Source of the DNA: Cylindrotheca closterium
Taxonomy: Eukaryota > Bacillariophyta > Bacillariophyceae > Bacillariales > Bacillariaceae
Assembly (NCBI GenBank): GCA_933822405.4
Contig: CAKOGP040000780.1
Span: 1 to 32,822 of the forward strand
Reading direction: 5' to 3'
Length of the DNA stretch: 32,822 nt
The position numbers and the translations under genes were made by a program. This document shows positions 8,702 to 17,640 of this stretch, one piece after another (positions within the stretch are counted from its first letter, which is position 1; each line of letters begins with the position of its first letter). The notes under the pieces were generated by a model that did no database searches, was not told the origin of the DNA, and saw only the letters and a program-made list of their open reading frames with translations.

Positions 8702-10597
8702 ATGAACGGACTTGACCCTGATAGATTTGGCGACAACGAAATTGCAAATGAAAACTTGCAACACTATTTTAATGGTATTTGCCATTTCTTTTGCGCAACT
8801 CTCATCCCAACCCACCGGAAGTATGATGAGAACTTTAAGCCAACAGATCCCAATTGGAAAGAGTTCCTAAAGACAGGTTCCTTGAAACAGTATATTGGCC
8901 AACACTTTTTGGATTGCCGCCTCCAGCATAAGAATCATCCTCATTTTATTGATAGGGCTGATGACTGGTTTCCTGAATGGTACACAAAGCTTGTGGCTGG
9001 TTTTGAGACCGAGTGTGCTAGGTTTCAATTAAAAAATGGCCCGGAAAGCAATGGTCTTGGAACAACAGATACCATGCCATTGTATCCAGAAACACGGACT
9101 AGCTGCAATGATGGCAAAGAAATTGCTGACTATATATCAGCAATCAGTTTGACATCTATCTTGAAAAATATCCTTAAGAGTGGGCATTCTTCAGGTATAA
9201 GTGCTGAACTTGGCCCACATCAAAAGCGTGCATTGGTTCTTATGACTTGGTCAGCGGTTGGAAGGGGGGGTGAGGTCAAGTTTCAGAGCTTCAACGAGTG
9301 GAACTTTGATACTGGATATGAGGTGTTAGATATTAAATGGACAGAGATAAAAACGCTCAAGAAGTACTCTCTCCTTATGGTTCCAGACACACGATGGCTA
9401 TTTGACTTCTATCATTGCATTGGCTGCTATTTTGCAATTGAGAATGGACTCTACCGAAGTGAAATTGCAAAAAAGAAAGGACACTTGAATGTTATGTTTC
9501 CTGTTCTATATAGCATCATGGACTCCCAAGTGGCAAAAAAGATTGGTCAAATCCTTAAAAATCATCTGCCAAAAGGAACTCCCAAAGAAGTAAAGAACAA
9601 AATCTCTGTAAAGTCACTTCGCTGTGGTGGCATCACTTTGCTTTCAAGACACCATGAGATATCAGACCCAAGACTCTGCAGCCGGTCAGGACATTCTAGC
9701 GGGAGAAACAGTGATAGCTACTTGGACAGCAGCGACCTTCTGCTAAGGCTCCCTGGAGCTATGGCAATGCATGGATACAAGTCTTTGGATTCCAAGATAT
9801 CGGTGTACTCACTCAAGATGCTCCCAATGGATGCAGTTAAACGGTTCATTGATGAAATTTTCCATATCTCAGTTCCAGCTTTTCAGCCAAAAGGAAAACT
9901 GTATGTAGTGACACGCATTTGTGCTGCTTCCCTGATAGCTCACCATAGGCAAGTCACAGCAGATCTTGGAGCAGGAAACACTATCTCTAAGTTCCTCTTG
10001 GCGGCTGCTCGAAAAGCCAAGATAGCAGATGCAAGGTACCCCAATATCAATCCAGAGTTACTACTAGAGAAGTGGTCGGAAGAAGTATTGGAAAGCTATG
10101 TAGAGTCCAATGTGGATTTCACAAAATCCTCTCCTTGTGCTGTTGGTACTGCACACGCACTGGATGAGGTGAAGACTATGTTCCTGGAGGGAGAATTGAA
10201 GCAAACGCGAATAGACAACGCACGGAAGACGGCTGAAAACTCAGTTCTGTCAGAGCGACTTGGTCATCTTGAGACGCAGCTAAGAGCCTCTCATATAGAG
10301 CATCTAAAAACTCAGAAGAAGCTAGCATTCATCAAGACGCCTGATCATGATATTGCTGATAAGAAGAGGAAAAATGAAGACTTTGAAATACTAGATTCTT
10401 GTGCACCATCCTCGCCAAAGAGACTACATTTTTCAGACATGAGCATGGATGTTTTGGCAGCATTCACTAGTCCATCACACACACACCCTCTTGCACTACC
10501 AACAACACCACAACAAACAGCCAAGAGATCTATCACAACATCTATCTCTAGTGGGAAGAAACTTGGAGATGCAGGAGTGACAGTTAGGGTTAGATAA
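8702..10597 (+). CDS. Crypton-like tyrosine recombinase
   Basis: From the first ATG (8702) the frame encodes 631 residues; it is also open to 8681. The catalytic pattern of tyrosine recombinases is readable: Arg188 in AVGRGGEV, K304-S-L-R307 in the box-II position (Lys where His is usual), His331 in RSGHSSG (where Crypton proteins often have Trp), and Tyr340 in SDSYLD as the probable nucleophile. Residues 1-170 would form the core-binding part. A Lys/Glu-rich coiled coil follows at about residues 490-550 and then a Ser/Thr/Pro-rich tail. Recombinases of this class cut and join DNA through a 3'-phosphotyrosine link and move Crypton elements. The gene is broken at its 3' end: a 40-nt duplication at 10556-10622 brings an early stop, and the rest of the protein continues in another frame to 11147. 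Substitutions at two catalytic-box positions leave activity uncertain. Confidence 0.75.
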   Translation: MNGLDPDRFGDNEIANENLQHYFNGICHFFCATLIPTHRKYDENFKPTDPNWKEFLKTGSLKQYIGQHFLDCRLQHKNHPHFIDRADDWFPEWYTKLVAGFETECARFQLKNGPESNGLGTTDTMPLYPETRTSCNDGKEIADYISAISLTSILKNILKSGHSSGISAELGPHQKRALVLMTWSAVGRGGEVKFQSFNEWNFDTGYEVLDIKWTEIKTLKKYSLLMVPDTRWLFDFYHCIGCYFAIENGLYRSEIAKKKGHLNVMFPVLYSIMDSQVAKKIGQILKNHLPKGTPKEVKNKISVKSLRCGGITLLSRHHEISDPRLCSRSGHSSGRNSDSYLDSSDLLLRLPGAMAMHGYKSLDSKISVYSLKMLPMDAVKRFIDEIFHISVPAFQPKGKLYVVTRICAASLIAHHRQVTADLGAGNTISKFLLAAARKAKIADARYPNINPELLLEKWSEEVLESYVESNVDFTKSSPCAVGTAHALDEVKTMFLEGELKQTRIDNARKTAENSVLSERLGHLETQLRASHIEHLKTQKKLAFIKTPDHDIADKKRKNEDFEILDSCAPSSPKRLHFSDMSMDVLAAFTSPSHTHPLALPTTPQQTAKRSITTSISSGKKLGDAGVTVRVR

Positions 10598-10622
10598 GAA
10601 ACTTGGAGATGCAGGAGTGACA
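10556..10622. repeat. 40-nt-period duplication with telomere-like filler
   Basis: The 27-nt stretch beginning AAGAAACTTGGAGATGCAGG occurs at 10556-10582 and again, identically, at 10596-10622. The 13-nt spacer between them contains TTAGGGTTAG, a telomere-type sequence. The period of 40 is not a multiple of three, so it shifts the recombinase frame and creates the stop at 10597. Confidence 0.9.
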
Positions 10623-11147
10623 TTGGCAACTTGTATCGTGACCCTTCATCAAAACAATCGTTTACTTGTTGACAAAATGTGGAATTCTAGTGGTATCAAG
10701 GACTATTTCAAGTATCCTTCCGATTGCAAGTACAGCCTAAATCTGGCCGACTATGTCATTACTCAGCAGCAGAAGGCAGTATTGAAGAGTTCCACCGCCA
10801 CTCTTCAACAAGTGATGGACACAGCAGACGATATTGGATTTGAAGCATTCAAAATGCTCTATGAGTTAGAAGGCATAGACCCCAATGTTGCAATGAAAGA
10901 CAATTCAGGTCGAGCAAAGAAGAACTATGTTGGAATGGGGAAAAGAGTTCGAGCCTACAAGAAGTATATGGCAAGCAAGATGATGTCTGATGCCCCAGGA
11001 CCAAAAGGAAATGATCTCTTGGAACTAGCGATTGTTCCTCGAGGCACAATTGCTAGTAGAGCTCAAGTAGTTCCAGACCCTCCTGCTGCTGGAACTGGAC
11101 GTTTTGCTCCAATCTCAGCATACTTTAGCCGTACTAATGACAAGTAA
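10623..11147 (+). pseudogene. C-terminal continuation of the tyrosine recombinase gene
   Basis: This frame has no ATG at its beginning, and it falls exactly in the recombinase frame if one 40-nt duplication unit is disregarded. It encodes about 170 residues: a motif with Trp and Tyr near the start (SGIKDYFKY), helical segments, a basic Gly/Arg/Lys region (about 10905-10985), and a C-terminus with FAPISAYFSR. I do not recognise this as a known domain; the short SGIKDYF and ISAYFSR motifs resemble PIP-like clamp-binding peptides (hydrophobic plus two aromatics) but this is speculative. Confidence 0.55.
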
Positions 11148-11202
11148 CCAAATGCCATGCTACATTTCTTCCCTTCTGGTTTCCAATAGTACTCAGATTC
11201 CA

Positions 11203-11331
11203 ATTCCTCTTACTAGAAAACAGTGCAGTGGCAAGATTGTAAATCCCACCCCGCTTCTGCTTTCCTCATTCCTCTCATTAGAAAACAGTGCAGTGGCAAG
11301 ACATAAAATCCCGCCCCGCTTCTGCCTTCTT
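11203..11331. repeat. 65-bp tandem duplication after the recombinase stop
   Basis: Two copies, about 65 bp each, share the core GAAAACAGTGCAGTGGCAAG (starting at 11216 and 11281) and a CCCGCTTCTGC motif further on. A handful of substitutions separates them. The repeat lies in the 3' non-coding region of the broken recombinase gene. Confidence 0.85.
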
Positions 11332-11431
11332 CAAGGAATGCAGCATTTGTAGGATGATGGAGAAGTGAGCTTTCAGAAGGCGAAGTGTCCATGGCAATTT
11401 GGATTATGTGCTAAGTGTGTTGCAAAAAAGC

Positions 11432-11560
11432 ATTTGTTGTGTTGTTTGTTGTGTGTTGTGTGTTTTGTACGATGTCCACTACAGTGTGATTTTGTTGTTT
11501 TGTGTTGTTTTGTGTTGTTGTGCGTTGTTTTGTGTTGTTCTGTGTTATTGTGTGGACAAT
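11432..11560. repeat. Low-complexity TGTTGTTTTG tract
   Basis: A run of TTGTTTTGTG-type units with little complexity covers this stretch. It creates long open frames on both strands (Cys/Val/Leu on one, Thr/His/Asn on the other) that I regard as artefacts. Confidence 0.8.
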
Positions 11561-11641
11561 GTATGACGTGGGAATTTTTTCGTGGTCTGTGCACTCTTCA
11601 CCGTCTGCCCCCCCCTGTCGTTGCACGTACGACGGTCATGC

Positions 11642-11674
11642 CAACTTTCACGAAAGTTCCCAACTTTCACGGAT
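11642..11674. repeat. CAACTTTCACGAAAGTT palindrome with repeat half
   Basis: CCAACTTTCACGAAAGTT is followed by CCCAACTTTCACGG. The core matches the inverted-repeat arms found at 8404-8479, linking the two sites as members of one small repeat family. Confidence 0.6.
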
Positions 11675-11689
11675 CCGAAATTACAAAAG

Positions 11690-12149
11690 TTCGCCGTTTA
11701 CACCCAAAAATGTCCCTCTGGACCTATTTGTTCCACTTGTCCAACATTACCAATCTAAGCTTTTCCGTGACGAATTCACGTTTGGTTGTACTGCCATTCG
11801 TCACTATGACACGGTATGTGGAAAATATAGGGAAAGAGCGCTCCCACATGCGTAATACATGATGACACAACAGAATCATCCAGATCTTACTGAGCCTGAG
11901 ATTGATTTCATTGACGCCATGTACGAGGGGCTCAGAATGCATCATTCCAACTTTGAAGTCAACAGTTGTGACTGCGGCCTTATACGAACTGTGAATGGCA
12001 TGTATCACCAGCCATCCCATGTTGATCATATAATGTTTGTGAAACAGGGAAAGGAAGGACGGGGCCAGGCTTTCATCGGACACATGGGCATCCAATGTCC
12101 GAAGACAAAGAGGAAGTGCACAGAATTGCCAAGTCTCAGAAAAATGTAA
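11690..12149 (+). pseudogene. Small gene remnant of unknown family
   Basis: Two plus-strand frames follow each other. The first (about 11690-11855) reads as protein-like sequence ending in stop, and the second (11859-12149, ATG at 11859) encodes 96 residues with a Cys-x-Cys (CDCG), several His and a C-terminal CPKTKRKC that could bind a metal. I cannot join them or name a family. They converge on the 3' end of the piggyBac transposase gene. Confidence 0.3.
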
Positions 12150-12205
12150 CCTAAATGAAAGTAGGAGCTAGACAAACCAAACCATAAAACAACTAATAGT
12201 TTTCA

Positions 12206-15200
12206 CTATAAATGCTCAACTTGACCAACACTCTGACCAAGAGTCATTGGTTGTTCATCTGGATTGGATGAGTTTTGTTGACGGTTGCCAGCTGGCCTAT
12301 AACCACCAGTTGGAACAGCTCTCCTACTTTTGAAACCATGGGAGACCATCCAGGCATCTTTTGAGTGATATAGCTGGCATTTTCGGGATGTGGCTAGAGC
12401 TATTCTTGCATTTTTGCGATGAGAAGTCCTTGAATGGTCTTCTCCCCAGAGACCTTTAGGAATATAAAACTGATGGGCTTTCTCCCAGCATGTAAGATTC
12501 CTATTTGGACAGAGCCAATCCAACTCCTCAGGTTCGCTTTTTTGTATTTCGTCCCTCCGTTTGCTGGCTTCAGCTGGCACCTTAGTGTAGTCAATTGATG
12601 GAATCTCCATGCATGCCCTGACATAATGGGATTGACCAAAAAAAACATGCTTTGCTTTTTGGTACTGGCGTTCCCAATTACAAACATGACAACTCTTTCC
12701 CTTTTGAGATATTTTTGATTTGCCTTTCCCTCCCCTGGTTGTGGGTTGACTACCAGATGGGATGAATTTACAAGTAATGGTACCAGCCACTAGGTTTGTT
12801 GCATCCGCGTCCGCACTATCCGCAGTGTCAAAGGCACCACCTAACTTGTGCATGATCTCTTCTTGAGAAGCACTTTCATACATTCTCCATTCCGTGTCCT
12901 CTAGTTGTTGGCATAGTAGATCTCTGAAATCATAACGGTGACACTTTTCTTTTCTTTCCCTTGGGTGCACCATGAAGTAGTGCAGCTCGGCGTTTGTGAG
13001 ACCAAAATCAAACAGTGCCATGGCCATCTTCTTGTACCATTTTTTGAAATGGTGACGTTGAGCAAGGGAAAAGAGAGAGACCCATTGGTCAAACCGGTCA
13101 ACGGCCTGCATGCCATGATTGTATCGTTGAATAGCAGCTGGAGCTGGGAAGGTATTTCGTTTTGAACCTACCAAACGCTTCACTGATCCCATCTCATTTC
13201 CATCTGCACTTGTGATGAAGTGCACCGGATTACCATCGGTCCAACCAAATGCAACCAGACTATGCTTCTGGTTGGTGGCAATCTTTGCAGAACCCCTTGG
13301 CAGATCTTTGCACTCTTGGTTATTGAACGTCACGGCCTGGGGATACATCTTCCTGTTCTTGCGACATGTACCCCTTGCATAAATATTCTTCTTCTTCAGG
13401 GCAATGAGAACCTGGGGCGAGGTATAATAGTTGTCCATGTTAACAACCTTGCCGCTGCCATCAAGCACATCACAAATATCAAGCACTAACTGGCTAGTTT
13501 TTGTTAGTGACTTGGTCCAAGCAGTGTCCTGAAACAACCCAGTATCACTGTCACTGTCATTTTCTGAATCTGATGAATACATCTCCTCAAAATCACTACC
13601 AGTTTCTTCCACAGTGGGGTCCACAAATCCATCGGCCTTGTCACAGCCTGACTTAGTATGAACAATAAGTCGAATGCAATTGTAGTGATCAGCTTCGCAA
13701 AGGCAATAGAAACGAAAATGATATTTTCCCGTTGGCTTTGACGGATTGTACACAATCATGGCCCTTCCATATTTTGACCTGCATGCAACGGAGCCTTCAT
13801 CTAAAGATAAATCAGTGCCAACTTTGATGTACCTGCCAAGAGTTTCCTTCAAGGTGGTCAGTAATGGCCGCACCTTGTAGACCTGGTCATTGGATTGTGC
13901 CTCGGCTTCCCCTTTGACACTGAAATACATAGCAGACCTTAGCAGCTTGAATCGGCCAAGAGGCATGTAGGACTTTCTGGTAGGTCCGTTGGCTGCCATT
14001 TTTCATAGAGCTTCCTCTCGCCAAATTCCTTTTCCCATAGGGCATACTCATTGGTCCTCTTTACCACTAGCCTCCAAAACTCAATTGGGAAAAAAGCAAG
14101 GAAAGAAGAAAGGGGAGAAGAGAAGTGGGCTTTGAATTTCCCGGGAATGTAGGACTTCTTGTTGGATGCAAGGTTTGTTGGAGAGGGTACGTCAGTGGTA
14201 ACCTCCCCATTGAGGCCTACGTCCCACTTGATTCCTGACATCCATTCTGTGTTGGATGGTTCATATTGCCGGAGTGAGGGGAAGTTGAGATTGAGCTGCA
14301 GGTCTGTAGAAATGTAATCTCTGGTCCTCACTTCTTGTTCTTCTCCTTCTTCTTCCTCGTCAGTGTCACACTCACAGTCACTGAGAATAGATTCGCCCTG
14401 GTTTTCCTGACTCTTTAATGGTGTGTTGAGAGCTTGCTCTAGAGAAGAAGAGAGGGGGAACACATTAGTTTGTTGTGCACCAGCAGGACCTTCTTGTAAC
14501 AACTTCCGCAGATCCATTGCTTTGTACAAAGCATATGCTTGCATTTCTGTCTGAGCAATGTTGGTATGTGAGAACTCAATTTTATACTTGCCCTCTTTCC
14601 GGTTTGTGCACTGGATCACATTTCCAAAAAGGTAGAGCCTACCATTGACTTGTTTCAGGTAGGACCGGGGAATCTCAGGCAACTCTTTTATCCAGTTCTC
14701 ATGTTCCTCAATCCGAAAGGCAAGTGGTGTACAGTTTGGGATGATGGGTGCCGCTTCCTTCATCTTGACAACTTTTATCTTGGATAATGTCTTCTTGCTA
14801 GCTATGGTTTTTGCCACTGTGGCATTTGTCGTGGGTGGAGCCTTCTTGCAAGCAGCTGTTTTTTTTGCTTTCTCGGATGATGTCTTCTTCTTGTTAGCTG
14901 CCAAAGTCACAGCTGTGTTATTTGCCTTTGATGGTGTCTTCTGGCTAGCGGCTGTCAAAATCCCACAATTTGCACTACCTGTAGCTTTCTTTGCAACGGC
15001 AGGCAATTGCTTAGCTGCGGCTTTCTTTTTCTTGGTGATGGCATTGGATTGACTTTTGTGTTCAGGCCTTGCTGCCAGCTTACTATTCAAACACTGGTGA
15101 CAAATACCTGGGTATTTCAGATGGTTCCTAGGGTCATCTGAATCGCATGCCTTTCCACAAAAATCAGGATTGTGCATAGGAATATCACATGTCCTACAGT

Positions 15201-15803
15201 GATGCTGAGGATCAACTGGAAGATGAGGCAACTGGCATAGATCGCCAGCTGCACATTGAATGCTGGGGGTTGCATTGATTCTAGTGGACAGTTGGTGGGG
15301 GGCTGGTTGTTCTTCCCCGCTAGTTTCTGAATCTTCCTGTTCCGCTATGTCAGCCGGTTGTGTTGAAACAGCCTTCTTCTTAGTAACTGGCTTCTTCTTG
15401 GCTGGCACAGTCTTCTTTCCAATTGGAGCGCTTGCATCCTCCATACTTTTATCTCTGTCTTTCTCTGTTTCCAATGCTGTGGTTGGTACTCTTTGAGTTT
15501 TTCTTTTTTTGTAGCTTGTTCTAATGGTATCTCATCATTGCTGCTTGAGTCTTTCCTTTTTCTTGATCTTTTCCGGATGGAGCGGCCACCGTCAGAAGGA
15601 CCTTCATGGCATTCGAAGCACCAGTAGACTTGGTTGGTTGCATCGACAAGAACACCACAGGTTCTATGTTTGGGCCGTTTGCATTTCGGACAATGATCAT
15701 CTTGAAGGTAGTCTGCACTGTTCGAGCATGCAACTAAGCCGCAAGCGCAGAGACCAAGTCTCCTCATCCGCTGGATTTCCTTCAGCTGGTTCTGGTCAAG
15801 CAT
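12206..15803 (-). pseudogene. piggyBac transposase gene with N-terminal zinc fingers, two frameshifts
   Basis: Three minus-strand frames form one gene. Part 1 starts with an ATG at 15803 and has a Cys-rich zinc-finger-like segment (CPKCKRPKHRTCG, CFEC). Part 2 (15474-13939) has a Lys/Ala-rich linker, a second Cys/His cluster (CRTC..CGKAC..CHQC) and a piggyBac N-terminal segment. Part 3 (13999-12206, 597 residues from its ATG) is the DDD catalytic domain: Asp67 in SLDEGS, Asp189 in NMDNYYTS and Asp301 in AVDRFDQW, which match the usual first, second and third aspartates. It ends with a Cys-containing region. Shifts lie in A/T runs near 15500 and at 13999-14003. piggyBac transposases cut and paste at TTAA; this gene lies about 360 bp from the matching GGG-TTAA end, so the gene and the end agree. 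Confidence 0.85.
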
Positions 15804-15985
15804 GGCGGTTGGTTGGTAGGCTTTTTGCCTACTATTGCTGGCTATTGGATGGTCCAATGTTGGGTTTTGGGGGTGGGTTATGGCGCACCTTTGGTTGGTG
15901 AGAAGCCATGGAGCTAAAAAAAAAAAGGATATATATATATCATGAATACCATATAAATTTCGTGCGCACATTGGGTGGTTTTTTA
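15804..15985. promoter_or_regulatory. Probable upstream region of the piggyBac transposase gene
   Basis: This short stretch lies between the transposase start and the right-end palindromes. It contains an A-run and a TATATATATATCATG sequence at about 15930-15943, which on the minus strand gives an AT-rich promoter-like element. No transcription start can be fixed from sequence alone. Confidence 0.3.
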
Positions 15986-15987
15986 CA

Positions 15988-16157
15988 AGTGCCTTTTAGG
16001 CACTTTTAATGAAAAAAACGAGCCGGTCCGTCATATGGCCAAAACTCATTCGAAGTGCCTTTTTGGCACTTCGAATGGTGCATATTTTCAAAAAATATTG
16101 GTCCGCGTATGTAGAATGTACCGTGGTTCGAAGTGCCAAAAAGGCACTTTTCGCAAA
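15988..16157. repeat. Three right-end palindromes AAGTGCC-N5-GGCACTT
   Basis: The palindrome occurs at about 15988-16006 (central TTTTA), 16050-16068 (central TTTTT) and 16131-16150 (central AAAAA). The last two are flanked by CGAA. Together with the left-end copy they form the inverted terminal and subterminal repeats of the piggyBac-type element. Confidence 0.8.
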
Positions 16158-16165
16158 AGGGTTAA

Positions 16166-17040
16166 CTGGTCGAGGCCTTGATATCCCATATCCACCTCCA
16201 CGCCCTCATCCTCACACAAAGCTTGCATGAGACCATCATGTTCAAAAATTGTCTTGTCATTACAGCCTGCCATGAAAGGACCATTTACCCAGACTATAGC
16301 TCCGGTTGCAATACAGATACCGATTTCATACTTATAGCCTGGTCCATTCAACTTCTTGGAGAAGATTGCTTCATCAAATGGCCAAATCTCTTGGATAGGA
16401 CAGTCAACACCGTCAACAGAGATGACACAGTGCGTCTTTCCATCCCAGCCATCAAACCGTTTCAGCCAAACAATCTAATAATAATAATAATAATAACTGA
16501 AACATTAATCGATTAAATGCTCGGTAGCGCATACGATTGCCGCCAAACAATCTAAATACATGCAAGATAAAGCTTAGGAAGACAAAGTTACAAATGCAGT
16601 CACAACATCACATAGGCTTCTTCTTACCACGTCGTCAAAGAGTCTTGCAATTTCTGGAATGAAGATCCATACCCATTTTTGAAATGTTTTTGGGTCCACA
16701 AAACCAACAATCCGAATCATACCGGTTCGGTACAGTAGTTCTTCAAAAAGCAAAGGGTCCAAAACAGGTGATTGGGATGGGCTCCTTGTGGAATCTGGTC
16801 GTTTTCCAGTGGACTGATCATGTTCCAAAGCTCGGCAGCCACTTCGTATGTGGTGCCAATCAGAGACTCACAGATTTCTTTGTCAAGACAAGCATCTGTT
16901 TTGTTCTTGTTGGCATTGGGATTACCAAAAAGATCCGGTGCAAGTCTGCCACAAAGATCGGTTGACACGTGTGGGAATAGCATGATGCTTCTCGAGGTGA
17001 TAACAGTTACAGTATTATATTTTATACAGGCTTGGGTCAT
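16166..17040 (-). pseudogene. PIF/Harbinger transposase, N-terminal and catalytic part (copy A)
   Basis: From an ATG at 17040 the first segment includes ICESLIGTTYEVAAELWNM and HLFWTLCFLKNYCTEPV, followed by a stop. After a small frameshift (near 16717) the gene continues with GFVDPKTFQKWVW and FDDV. An intron at 16627-16475 (GTAAGA...ATTAG; 153 nt) then joins to VWLKRFDGWDGK, SVDGVDCPIQE (first catalytic Asp region), GPGYKYEIGICIATG and VEVDMGYQG (second Asp). The coding sequence then runs into the inserted element at TTAA. Motifs match the DDE_Tnp_4/Harbinger nuclease, which acts on its element's inverted repeats. The same frameshift and stop are in copy B, so it was already broken when duplicated. 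Confidence 0.75.
16475..16500. repeat. TAA microsatellite inside the transposase intron (copy A)
   Basis: A run of TAA/ATA units (about seven) lies directly at the 3' end of the inferred minus-strand intron, so the ATTAG acceptor is the last unit of the microsatellite. The same run occurs in copy B at 18001-18026. Confidence 0.8.
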
Positions 17041-17191
17041 TGTCGCAGAGTGACATCAATCAGACAGCACGGCGGGACCACCCAAAGTTTGCAATTGCTT
17101 GCACAGATCCCGCATCATCCATTGATTTTGCAAGCGGCTATACCGTATCTTGCCAAGTGACTAAACAACAAACGCCGACAATAAGATCGTG

Positions 17192-17557
17192 ATGTGGGGT
17201 GGAGCTCATAATGTTGAAAAGTTTCCACAATATGCCAGCTACCATCAAAGCCCATTGTGCAAGTCGTGTGATTATCAAAAAGGACAACAAGAAGGTGACA
17301 AAGATTCTCAAGCTGTAGTCAAGAGCCACGTGTTTGTCACAGAAATGGCAAAGATACTTGCAGCCAAACAACAAAAAGTTCCTATCAAGGACAATGTGGT
17401 TGTCAAAAATTCCAAGCATGCCAAGAGGATGGCTGCATTCCACCGCAAACAAGAAGAAGATGCTCAGCAAACCATGCCCATGGCAAACAATGTTGCATTT
17501 GTTGGACCTACCAAAGCTGAAGTGAATGAGTGGTTTCTCGACAAAAATAAGAAATAA
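17192..17557 (+). pseudogene. Harbinger second gene, copy A, early stop
   Basis: The frame begins with ATG at 17192 (GTG just before it also opens) and is divergent from the transposase, about 150 bp away, so the two may share a promoter. The protein is hydrophilic, has a Cys pair (CKSC) near residue 23, many Lys and Gln, and no recognisable catalytic motif. In PIF/Harbinger elements the second protein is a Myb/SANT-like DNA-binding partner of the transposase; no clear Myb repeat is visible here. Copy A has a TAA stop where copy B reads Gln and continues, so copy A is truncated. Confidence 0.55.
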
Positions 17558-17640
17558 GAGGAAGCTGAATATATTCATCAAGCCTTCAAGGCATGGCACA
17601 AGTTCACAAGTTCTCCCCTGACGAAGCCCCCCCCCCCCAT

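Larger units (their letters stand above)
4752..16161 (-). mobile_element. piggyBac-type insertion, about 11.4 kb, inside a Harbinger element
   Basis: The right end reads AAAAGGG followed directly by TTAA (16162-16165), the hallmark of piggyBac termini and target. Reading inwards, the right end is CCCTTTTGCG-AAA-AGTGCC-N5-GGCACTTCGAA, and the left end is TTTTGCG-TTTCTT-AGTGCC-N5-GGCACTTCGAA, so the ends form terminal inverted repeats. The left terminus has lost roughly 8 bp, including its TTAACCC. The flanks join into one continuous transposase sequence in the homologous, uninterrupted copy at 17.7 kb. The insertion holds the piggyBac transposase gene (12.2-15.8 kb) and a 5.6-11.15 kb plus-strand block that may be a nested element or cargo. 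The exact left end is uncertain by a few bases. Confidence 0.75.
16162..17640. mobile_element. PIF/Harbinger copy A, right part
   Basis: From the TTAA at 16162 to the C-run near 17630 this segment is about 99% identical by eye to 17699-19147, with the partner lying about 1526 bp further on. Copy A has 11 extra bases near 16210 that are missing in copy B. It carries the N-terminal two-thirds of a DDE transposase on the minus strand and a divergently oriented second gene on the plus strand, the usual PIF/Harbinger gene pair. The missing C-terminal part of the transposase lies at 4514-4750. Confidence 0.8.

Noticed and set aside
5622..11147. DIRS-type retroelement
   Set aside because: A tyrosine recombinase is present, but I found no reverse transcriptase or RNase H motifs in any frame of the block.
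11365..11862. Plus- and minus-strand open frames across the TGTTGTTTTG tract
   Set aside because: Low-complexity sequence gives open frames on both strands; only the end (from about 11690) looks protein-like.
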